The translations under genes and the position numbers were made by a program. This document shows positions 30,501 through 43,000 of a stretch of 64,000 bases of DNA, piece after piece (the stretch's first letter is position 1; the number at the start of each line of letters is the position of its first letter). This stretch comes from Neodontobutis hainanensis (taxonomy: Eukaryota; Chordata; Actinopteri; Gobiiformes; Odontobutidae), in the NCBI GenBank assembly GCA_024349245.1, contig JALDNG010000102.1:530001-594000 (forward strand), written 5' to 3'. The notes below the pieces were generated by a model. It was not told where the DNA came from, did not search any database, and was given only the letters and a program-made list of their open reading frames with translations.

Positions 30501-33500
30501 ATAGGTTGTAGTTACTGTTTTTAATTGTATACTTGTATTACTTATTTACTAATTTTATCAAAATCTATCTAAAAAACATGGTAAAAAGTCACACATATAT
30601 ATCAAATATACAGTATAATTGTCGTACTTTTCTATATGGGCTTGATGGGGGTTTCTGCTTTCTTATTCTTGTTGCAGTCACTATAATCTTGTAGAGTACA
30701 TTTTTTATTCAAGTCAATACATGGCAATAAAACTATCAAAAGGAGCTTAATTATTGGTATTTTTACTGAACAACATTTTTTCTTATGACTCAAATGTGTT
30801 ACTGCTTTCGATGAAAGAAAAATTATATAAACAATAACCAGTCTCATCCAGATTAAAAGCCTAAAGGATTTCTTGAAACATTATTACAGTAGGTACTTTT
30901 CTTCATTCTCCATTCAACTGTGTATAGACATTTATTTTAAACATATCTTCTTTTGTAGCATTATCCCTTAATTCTGGGTCATATAACTCAGAATAAGGAG
31001 ATGACACTGGGCATCAAGGCATAAAGCAAGGCATAAAGCAGAAGTTATTTTATTTTCCCCTTTGTAGTAGCTACATAGACTGGTTTTGGTCTTGGGATTG
31101 GTCACTGTGGTCACTATTTTAGAATAGGTCTTGATCTGTCGGTCTAGCCCTTTCACATTCTTGCCTTATCCCTGGTCATCACGCAGTCTTTGTGGTCTTG
31201 ATCACAACACGTTCCTATGAAATCTATGTCAGATTTTACATTTGAAATTTTCTTTTAGCTTTTTCATCTCCTGCTTTTCAGGTTTTAAATTGTAATCAAT
31301 TTTATAAGACAGAAATGTGTCAAGGTGACTTTTTACAGCACAACTGGCTCTGTACATGTCTGTTTTATCCTTAGAGCAGCAGACATGTTTATTTCTGTCT
31401 CCTCATTCATGCTTAAGATGAAAGAATGAGTTGAAAATAATTGTGAATCGGGTTTGCAATGCTGAGCGCCCACGGCAAGTACAGTATTCGTGTAAATATC
31501 CTCTGTGTGTGAGAGAATTGTGTTGGCTCCCACTGGACCTGTGGGACTGTAATCCTGGAGTGTAGTCCAGGTATCGAGCAGGACTCCCTTAATCACACAG
31601 CTCTAAACAGCTTTTCATTCAGAGCGGCGGAAACACCATGAAACATGAATTCATGAAATATTCATCCGCAACATAACCAAAAAATGTGCTGCAATTTTAC
31701 AGTCCACAACCTTAGTAGCAGAGTGGTGAGTCAAAGCCAGATACTGTGTCATTCATTTGTGTCCAAGTGTGTGTATGTGTGTGAGCGACAGAGAAACCTG
31801 TAAGGAACAGAGGTTAGTTAATCACAGAAGTGTAAACAACATTTCATTTTCTGCTCATGAATTATTGACAGACCTCGAATAGCTGCCAGTGTTACTAATG
31901 TGGTACTTTTAAATCAGGCTAAATCCATGGTGGCAAATGGCTCTTTAGAGTAGTTTTTGATTCTATATCACAAAGATGTAAGTGTCTTGGCTACATTTGT
32001 GACTTTAGAGACCCAAGAGGGGAAAGAGGGCTCATGCAAATGTGCTCTAACAGAGAATAAGACACTGGATCTGAATTGTGGCTTGATTTGTTTCAACAAA
32101 TTTCTCTATATATATTCTTTTCTTATTCTTTTTAAGGAAAGCTATTTTACATTATGGTCTATAGGTAAAGGGCAGTACTAGATGTGGCCACAGGGGGAAG
32201 ATTTGCTGACACAGATGTATAGCCAAGTGCAGGTTTATTATAAATCCATGATGGAAGACCATTTGGACCATTTGTGGGTTTGTTTAAGTCATAATTTGGA
32301 ACTAAATTGAGATTTGATACCAAATGAAAAATAAACTGTTATCCCTGACTGAGATAAAAAAAAAGAAGACAGACAGACTGAAACACAGTAACCTGAGTAT
32401 GCATTTATGAATACATATTGCATTGGGAAACAACAGAAAAAGAAGATATACTGTGATAACTACTCTACCGTGTGGCTATTTCAATCAGTATCCACCCCCT
32501 TAAAATGTTAACAGCTTTTAAAAAAGGACCCAATGGACTGTAGCAGAGCTGTGCTTAACAACAAGACACCATTTTGGCGCTTGTTTGTCATGAAGTAATT
32601 CTAAAGGATCATCAACAAGCAGCTCCAGATGGTTGAGAGATCATTAGAAAGGGAAAGGCTTGTTTAACCTTCTTTCTGTATTGTCTTGGTAGACATTTAT
32701 TGGTTTAATTCCCTTTTGTTTGGTCCACAAACTATTACCTAAACCACTAAGTAAACATTGTCTTGTTAACATATCGAGATTTTGAGGGTTTTGGTATCTT
32801 TTTTAAGATGTAAAACAAACTGCCCCAAAATGAGGACAGCATGAATAATTGCCAGAACAGCCACATCCTGAAATTTACTTTTACTACATGCACTCATCTA
32901 TCTCTGACACAGATCAAAGCAAACAGACCAATTATTAACTGTCCAATTTACTGCCATTTCCAGTTTATTTAGGAACTACACGGTTGAGAATAAGACAAAT
33001 TCTGCACACTTTATTTAACAAGACAGGGATTTGTTTGACTTAATGAGAATGGAAAATTGATGTCTTTCTTTTACACATCTCCGATCCAAATCAATCGTCA
33101 AAAGCTCTACTGTGGCCTGGTTTAGAAGCGGAGCAAGCCGGAAAGAAATGTCAGTATTGTGAGTGTAATAAATGAGATCATTTTCATTCAACAGACCAAC
33201 AGCGCTGATGTCTACAGTGTGAACAAGTCAATTTCAGCCACTCCCTTTAGGTCACAGACGCAGACAGCCACAAGCTAATAAGACACGCTGAAATTCTGAT
33301 TTACTTTTAACACTTCACACCTGCCTCAGTGCACAATATGTAATAGGCAGTGTATTTCTTCTGCAGTCGAGCTTTGATTATTACTTATGTATAGCGTGTC
33401 TGTATGGATTGGGAAGTGTAAAAGAAAAGCAAGCCTGGCTGTAAAACTTAATAGTACATTCAACAACCCAATCATGCAGGAAACCATTTAATGAAATTAA

Positions 33501-36500
33501 TTTGACAGTAGTTGCAAATAAGAAACATAAAATTCTTTCCAACCAATCTCTTCACGCTCCCAAAATCTTTTCACCTGAGCAGCCAGACCTGTTCTTTTCC
33601 TAAAATGGGTCTGGCATTTCTTTGCTTAGGTTTTATTGACGCTTGCTCACCTGCATCATTTTCTCACAATGCCTCTCTATATATTATGCAGTATTTATAC
33701 AGTGTTTCTCAATACAACCCATTCCTCTGAACCTTTGCCAGTGCTCGCTGTGATTGCTGTGATGTTATCTTCATAAACTCCACCAAAACACAACAGTAGC
33801 TCTGCATTGGTGTGTAAGCCTTTTATTGAGTGTCACAAATCTACATTGGACCTATTCTTACCCTTAGATTTATTTGGATCTGGAAGTTGACAGCAATATC
33901 TATCTTGGTTTTATGAAATGCTTTGTTTTTCTATGAAGTTGTATGTTTTTCAAAATACATCCAGAGGCAGTTCTTCCTGCGTCAGCTGGTACGGCCCACT
34001 GGAACTCCAACTCAAATCCACAGAGACCAGACTAATTGTTAAAAATGAATTAGAATGGCTGGCCAGAATAAAATATTCTCTAAAATAGACCTCATACACT
34101 TTAGGAAGCCCTGAGATTTGAAAGCACAGATGATTTTAATTGTGTGCATGTCAAAGATGTGTGAATTATACAGTACAGTGTTTGGGTTGTGGAAGAGGAC
34201 AGATGTAGACATACAGTAAGATTTGATTTGGGAGACTGGGTTGCATATATTTACGCTAATTTGTAACACTTAAGGGCAGTATGATTAAAAAAAAAAAAAA
34301 GAAAAGTTTTTATACTCAAGCAAAGGTTGTCAAACTTTTAAACCTTGTAAGTTTTTTGATACTGCCTGCTACCTAAAGATTTGGGCAAAAGGGCCATTTA
34401 CCTTAAATTGAAAGCCATATAAAAGAAGCACAAAGCAGCCAGTGTCTAAGCCTTGGCACACATGGGCTCACAGAACTGGTGTGAATGTGTGCGTGTGCGT
34501 TTCGGAAATGTAGCACGGGAATGTTAAAACTCTGATGCTGTTTCTCTCCAAAGCAATTTGTTCTCCATTCTTCCACTATGGCTTAGTGCATGTTGGAATG
34601 TGTGTTGGAAGTGTTCATGTAGCCTACCGACTTGTGTGTTAGGCAGTTTGTGATTGGTCAAAATGGTGTGTCTCATAAAGGCGATGTCATGATGGAAATT
34701 AATGCAATACATCACAACCACACACCCGAGCGCACAAGAACGCAAACACGTACACTAACAGCACAAAGCACAGACTTTCACTCTCCGCCACGGGCTACTC
34801 CTGTAAATAATACTGGAAATAAGAAACGAGGCCAGGGGAGTGGGGGTGAGCAATGCAGTGGAATAGAGGCTACCATTTCTAAAATACTGAACTAAATTTT
34901 CTAGAGAGCCATGATAACATAGTAGAACCTTGGAAAGGCAAAGTCCAAACATTATGGGCAAACGAAATATGAAAAAGAGCTGTCACTGCAGCACAAAAGG
35001 AAACCAGGTTGTGAGTTTGAAAAGGGTACAAATCTGCTAAAGGCTATGTGAAGGAAAGGAGTATGAGAATTTACCTGACACAGCAAACCAAGTACCAGCC
35101 ATCTACAAGAAAGAAACTCACTTACTGGGACTATATTTCTGTTAACAATGGAAAGTAAGGACTGTAGCATGACATACATTGCTTCACAGCTAAAATAACG
35201 GCAGTGGCTATTTGATCCTGTTAACTCCACAGTGTGCAAGACACCTGATGTTTTGGGATCAGCCTGGTGTAAAGCGCCATTTCCTTATCCTTTCCATTTA
35301 TAACCAAAATAAAAGTTAAAATATGTTAAAATATTTCACATAATAGCAACAACCTGACCATATTTGGAAGTAGGTGGAGTTGACCTGATGATGGAAGATC
35401 ACATAGTCATGGTTACAAAGTTAGCTAGTGCTAAATTTAAACTATTATTTGTGATTCTACCAACATTCACAAATTCTCTCAAAATAATAGGCTATATATT
35501 TTGCAAGTTAAAAAAAAAAAAAAAATCACATGATTCAGCCTCTTTCCACCCACAGTCTATGGACTTGTTTTACTGCTAAGTAACTTTATTAGGTTAGGTC
35601 AAGATGGATGTTACAGTGGGTCATTTGTCCTGATCAGCGAGAATGACATTCAGGTTAATGTCTACTTATTAACCGTTCTTTTAACAGAAATAGACAAGGA
35701 GAGTTGCGGCGATCCTGGCACTCCTTTGTACGGGATACGAGAAGGAGACAGCTTCTCAAACGGAGGAATCCTGAGGTTCGAATGCCAGTTTGGCTTTGAG
35801 TTAATTGGAGAGAAAACTATTTCCTGCCAAGACAACAACCAGTGGTCGGCAAACATCCCCATATGCATATGTGAGTATTCAGATCCATCAAACATAATGT
35901 TAATGGGTGCAATGGATAATATAATAAAGCATGGCATGTACCCTGCAGTGATGTTGATAACATTTGGGCTAACCTGTCGCCATGGTGATGGTGACAGCAC
36001 AGAGTTTATTATGGCCTGGAGCGGATCGTGACCGATGATGCCGTGGAGATGAATATTTAACAGAATATTTCTCCCTCTCTATCATTTTTTCTATCTCTTT
36101 TTCCCCTCCATTTTTATCCATTTCCTCTTGTCTTCGCTGCATCCCAGTCCCTTGCATGTCCAACTTCACAGCTCCTTCAGGAACTGTGCTCTCACCAGAC
36201 TACCCAGAAGGCTATGGAAACAATATGAACTGTGTCTGGCTCATCCAGTCCGAACCAGGCTCCAGAATCCACTTGGCGTTTAATGACTTTGATCTGGAAG
36301 CACCCTACGATGCACTGACACTGAAAGATGGCGAGACGAATGATGCTGTTGTCATTGGAAGATTCTCAGGAGCCGAGAGCCCTTCCCATTTGACGTCCAA
36401 CACCAACACTCTGAGGCTGGAGTTCCAGGCTGACCACTCCATGTCTGGGAGAGGATTCAATATCACTTACACGAGTATGTTGCTGCTCTTTTTCAACACT

Positions 36501-39500
36501 TAGATGTTTGTGATCTAAAACATCCATTTGGATTAAATTATTGTCACTTACCAAAATACTAGAATCCTAAATAAAAGCTTTGCCTAACCAAGACCCGAAT
36601 ACAAACAGCAGTCTTTTTTAGTGTCAAAAGGAACTCAGTCAAAACAGATAAAGATTTCTAAAAAGCTGAAGTTTGATGAGGCCCATAACATTAAAAATTA
36701 TTAAGGTCCGAGTTATGATATATTTTTATTATACCATTATATCATTTATTATACCATAATTATAAGCTAACTTTAAACGTTACTTGATTAATGTTCAGTG
36801 TTTATTCTTAGTTCGATCAAAGTGAACAGTAACAGTGAGAAGAAAAGACATTGGGTCATTTGCGCCGCTAAAAATATAGAGGTGTAGGTTGCACATCACA
36901 AATGTCAAGCAGAAGCATTCAAAGAACTATGTGTTTTGTTGTTCAGCTCCGTCAGATGAATATGAAGATGAATATAACTTGTATCTCTGTGAGTCCACGA
37001 TAACCTTAGCTTTGTTTTAAAATAGGACTAGACAAGTGTGGAAACTGTTAGCCTAGTTCAGTCAAAAGAGGAATTATAAAACTTTTCAATTTACCCAAAT
37101 TATCCTGTGTCTTTAACCTTTGTCAGAACAGAAACTAAGATTATAAGGTTTTATGTGCATCTTTTTGAACACTTGGAAGGCAAGCTTTAGGGAGAACTGA
37201 TTAAACTGACAACAGCATGTTCAATAAATACTAAGAACTGTTTACTTGTATTTACTTATTTTAAGAAAAGGATCTTTTGACCCTGTTCACTAATACAAAC
37301 TAAGTATGCTTTTAACGTTGATAAAAACTTTTATTGATCTTCCCTGGTAGATGGATAAGAGACATTTTCCCCAAATGGTTTTCTAAGTATATCCTTAGTT
37401 TTATCTCTTGCATTTTCTTTTCATTTTTTATGGATTTAAACAGACTTCACTAATAATCAAGTGTTTCGAAGGAGTAAGAAATGGAAAATTCACAGTAGGA
37501 ATAGTTATGAATAGATGAAGACATTTCTGGGGCTTCAAAGTAGACAAATTAGAGCAATAAATGAACATGTAGTCTATACAGCACAGCCGTTACATTAACA
37601 CGTACCATTCCTGATATGGGCCAGTGTTTAAAATTTCCCTCATTACGCCTGTATCTCCTTTTTGCCTCAGCCTTTGGCCATAATGAGTGTCCAGATCCCG
37701 GCATTCCCATCAACGCCCGTCGCTTTGGAGACAGCTTCCAGCTTGGCAGCTCCATCTCAGTGGTCTGCGAGGACGGGTTCATCAAAACCCAGGGAAGCGA
37801 GACCATCTCCTGTCAACTCGAGAAAGGGAAAGTCATGTGGAGCGGGCCCATTCCTAAATGTGAAGGTAAATATTCACCCGATTGTTGATTGACTAATAAG
37901 GTTTGATCTGTGTGTCATTTCTGTTGACATAGTTGGAATAACTCACAGCTTCAACAGCTTTATTAGTGACCTCGGACTTAAATCTAAGCCAGTCTGGGTT
38001 TAAGATCTGACTTTAACATGTTTTACTATAACTTCTGTTTCTTTCATTTGCTTTTGCCTCCATTCCTTCTCTCAAACTCGCTCTGCAGCCCCTTGTGGAG
38101 GTCATTATTCGGCCCCTAACGGTGTGATACTGTCTCCTGGCTGGCCTGGTTACTATAAAGACTCACTCAACTGTGAATGGGTCATTGAAACCGAACCTGG
38201 ACGCTCAATCAAAATCACATTTGACAGGTGGGTGGCGCAGTATACAATAAATCCCTAAATGTTCCAAAGTTGCCATTGTATTGGAATCACCATAAATTAC
38301 CTGTTCCTGAGTGAAAACCTCAAACTTTATGGTATCCTCAAGGAATGTTATTATGACACGTTAATCTTTATTGGCTGTTTTATTAGTTGTGCAAGTCATT
38401 TAAAAGACTGGGTAATATATCTATAGGTTACTTTATATTAACTGAACCAGAAATCAGTGATTCTATCAACTATTCTATTCTTTTCAATTTTAAATGTAGT
38501 TTATCTTTGTTACACTGCAACAAATGCTGCAATGGTATGTATAGAAGTCCTAATAATTTTATTCTCACAGGTTCCAAACAGAACTGGGTTACGACTTCTT
38601 GGAGATCCATGACGGGCCCAACCTCCTGTCTCCTCTGGTGGGCTCTTTTAACGGCACCCAGGTCCCCCAGTTCCTGTTCAGTAGCAGCAACTTCCTCTAT
38701 CTGCTGTTTACCACCGACAACAGCCGATCAAATGCGGGCTTCAAAATACTATATGAAAGTATGTTGGATATGAATGTCACCATGCCATTCCTTCTAAAGA
38801 TAAGATGAAATATACTGTATGTGCTTCCTACATTTAACATGGATGATATTGTATGGTTAGAATCATTTTTCAATGTCTTTGAGGCGCCACATATTTATAG
38901 AGGTAAGTTACCATGTGCTGTTTGAGAAGCTTTGAAGATCATTTTAAAGCTGTGAAAAACAAAGCAATCCTATCACATTATTTTGCTTTACCTGGGGAGG
39001 ATCGTGTTTAATCCATGAGGTGTAAATTATGCAAATGTACAAAACTGAGATGAAAGTAAAGCTGCTTCATTTTTGAAATATATTGAATCATTGTTGTGTT
39101 ATTGTTCAGGTGTTACGGTGGACAGCTACTCATGCTTGGACCCTGGTATTCCCGTCAATGGGATTCGCTATGGACAGGATTTCTCCATAGGATCCACAGT
39201 GTCATTTGGCTGTGATGCTGGATACAGACTCAACCACGAGGAGCCACTGGTCTGTGAAAAGAACCACTGGTGGAGCCACCCTCTGCCCACATGTGATGGT
39301 AAATATCCATTTAACATGTAATGCATTGTGTGTGTATAGCATGCCTTTGAAAAATGAAGCCAGAATAGTTTGTTTCAGTTGCATTGTTGCATTGGTGGCA
39401 CAGTTAAGATTCTGATGCTGTTTCTGAATTGTCATACTAAACCTAAGTAGTAAGTATTATGAGTTGTATAGCTATATGTCATTTGCCTGAATATATTTGT

Positions 39501-39943
39501 CCCTCTCCTTTCAGTCAGGGTCAAAATTTAGATTTAGCTAATTATGAGTAATATTTTTGTTTCATTATTGTCTTCAGCATATACAGTAAGTAGATGGTTA
39601 TGACATTTTATTAGAGAGATTTTAGACTAACAACTGTTAAAATACTTCTTATGTTCGGCAAGAAATGAGGTGACGGAGACAGCAGCAATTTAGAATAGCT
39701 GGTCACAGTTTATTTTCTTGAAGGGGAACACTTCATAAAGCATTTGATGGGACAGCATGAAATGGTTCAGCGAGCATTTCATACAGAGAGTTTTTATATG
39801 ATGCTGACACCCCAGTTAGCATAACAGAGCATCCTTGGAAATTGATTAGGTATAGTAGCATTGATTAGCATGATACAGTATATACATATATATATCAATA
39901 TTTATATCAATATATATATATATATATATAATCAAGGAATATA

Positions 39944-40020
<77 letters not shown>

Positions 40021-43000
40021 TATATAAATATATATATACAATATATACTAGAGATTTATCAGAAATTATGACCCAGCCTTGCAATACAATGTCACCTAAG
40101 ATGTCGTAAATATCTTAACAACAACTGTATACAAATATTAATGAACTACTAATTACAAACAACAATCACATTAAATGTGTTTCCAATATTAACAATTATC
40201 AATGTAAAATGTAAAGAGAATATTGTTTATGAGCTGTAAATACAAAGAGCAGATATTTGAATAACAGGCTTTACCTATGAGTTACTTAATTACCATCTAT
40301 CATTCTGTCATATCTTAGAGTGGTTTCTATGTTACAAAGCAAAGGTTTGCATGTTAGGATTTGATTTTTAATTGATTGCGTTTACTTTGAGCAAAAAGGA
40401 TAGTCTCTTATTTTGAGTAGTGTTCAGATTCAAAGTTCTCGCTCAATGGTCTAAATTACACCGAATGTGTGAAGTGAAGAAAAAAAAAAAACACCAGTTG
40501 AGTTCCACACTCACCTGGGCACACAGGAGGCAATTTGCAGATGAAGCTAGTGCGGCTGATAGGGGTTGATTTGAAGATTAGAGCGGTGTGACCACGTATA
40601 TGTGCGTGTGTCACATGTTCACCACGTGTCCTCGTCTTCCAGTAGGTGTGCAGCGCTTTTATCCGTGCGTCTGCTGTCACCTTCTTTCCCGTGTGAAGCG
40701 CCAACCTGGGACGGTTGGAGCTAAGGTTGACGAGAGCCTGTGTTGCCTGTCACCTCCTCTCGCTTCTCTCTCAAATCAAGGAGCCGCAGAGGAGGCAGGG
40801 GGAGTAGCTCTTTGTCTCACTTGCAGTCATGGCGAGGACAGAAGGAGATAGGAAGAAAGCAGCGGTAACTGCTGCACCATTGGTTTTGCGGCCGCTCACT
40901 TGTTCTGTGTGATTTCTGGCTTCTTTGCTTGTTAACCACATTTCAATTGCACTGTTCCTGGGACTGCTAGTTATTTCCTCCTCGGAGCCAGTTTGTGCAT
41001 ATAAACATCAAACAGACTGCAATTCCTGGACTGCGTGTCATTAGGCTGTGTTTATTCATCATGTAGCCACATAAAGATAGGCCCCACTGACAGCTGTGGT
41101 TGGTAAGAAATGGTTTAGCCCTTGGTAACATATTCATGAGAGCGCAGTTTGAGTTTTATCACAAAACAGCTATTTATTTACAATAAGCAAGGAGATGTTT
41201 TCAAACATTGAAGGATAAGGTCACTTTTTTGTCAAAGGGAAATCATTTCAGAAGAATAGCTTATAATGGCAGGCAGTGAACAAAGCAATAGAAGCTTATT
41301 GTAATGAAGAAAACCAGAAGTGGCAAAGATGTAATGAGTGGTTTTCACACATCTCAAATCCTCGATGTCAACATTAAGACATTCTTGGCAGGGAAGTATT
41401 AATAATTAAACATTTCTACATGAGTGCACATATCTGATTATGTGGGTACAGCGTGCTCAGCATCTCACATTTCGGTGTTTGTTTGGAGATCCTCTGCAGT
41501 TTATCTTTTGATTCAGAATTGTTGTGGTTACAATGAATGGCCTGTCCTTGGGCATTGTGTAGAGGTTTGTGGTTTAAGTGGGTAACTCTTCTGCATAAAA
41601 GAAACTTTGACTCTTTTCTCTTTTCTCAAGCCGCCCTTCTGTTTGCCAGTGTTGCACTTTTGAAGTAACATTATGGCACGTTAAGGCTTACTGTAAAAGA
41701 AAACGACAAGCAAGTCGACCAAATCTAAAATGAACCAAATGGAGCGAGCAGAAACCAAGCACCTTGCAACCAATCTGCGCATTAGTATGCAAAGTCTGCG
41801 TTACAAATTCATCCAATCTAGGCTCAATTTTGTGCACTGACACAGATCTCTCACTTAATGAAAACGTGCAGTTATATGAAGGGTCATGCTGAGTTAACAC
41901 CACAGGGTTCAAAATGACAAAATCATTGACTCTTATGCTGCGTTTATGTGGTGCTGGGATGTCCTTGTGATCGCAGACGGATCTTGATGCACACAGATGA
42001 CACAGATGGAAGTCTGAAAGGCAGTTTTTAAGTTTATTTGAGCATTTGGACTTGCAGTTACAAGTGCAGTTACAAGATTGACTGTAAATCTTAAATGAAG
42101 GTAATCAAATCAGGTTTTAGAGGGTTTTAAGTGTGTTTACATGCTCCAGTTTAAAGATTATTGTATTGATTCTTAATGTGACTTTGTATGACCTGCTGCA
42201 CTCATTTTAGAAAGCAACTGTTAAACGAAACCGTGAATCTCTAATTAGCAAAACCTTTTTTTTAAATCTCCTTTCTTGCACATAAAGCTAGTCCAAACTA
42301 CCTCAAGTAAGTGGGAGCGCTAAAGACCCCCACCCCCAATTGTAACTGATAAGGCTGCTGAAAATGTGCATTAACAGGAGCTTGGGTGGAGGTGGGTTGT
42401 GAGTGTCTAAAGAAAAGCCATTCTTGGCAACATAAGAAATTACTCAGAAACCACATAATCCCTTTAGGGGTATTCATTTTGAGGCGGCACTTGACTTGTC
42501 ACATTCCTCTATCTCAGAATTCAAATGTGGGTATGCCTTTAAACTTCAAATGTCTAAAGTCAGATTATGATTACAGAGGTTGTTTTATTTAGAAAATACT
42601 ATGAGCCATGCATGTAACTTACAGTATAATATACATTATAAAAACTTTGCTATATTAGGTAACCGTCAAGTAATAAGAGAATGTACATTTAACAAAAATG
42701 ATCAACGCCAAATGTGCAGGTGTCTATCTTTCTATCTACACTATCTTTTCTATATACTACTTGTTTGTGTCTATACCTTGCAGAAGATCCATAGGGAAAT
42801 ATTATCTGTTTTGGCAATCAACAATCTGATGCTAACCTTTTATACATCTTTGTCCCTTGTCTCCGCACATCTCCATCTGCTCGTTGCTCTCGATCCATCC
42901 AGCTCTGTGCGGCGGCGATGTTCGTGGCCCCTGGGGAACCATCCTCAGCCCTGGCTATCCAGACAGCTACCCTTCATCTCTCAACTGTACCTGGACTGTA

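Noticed and set aside
39861..40109. An open frame coding alternating Tyr and Ile
   Set aside because: It is only the translation of the AT microsatellite.
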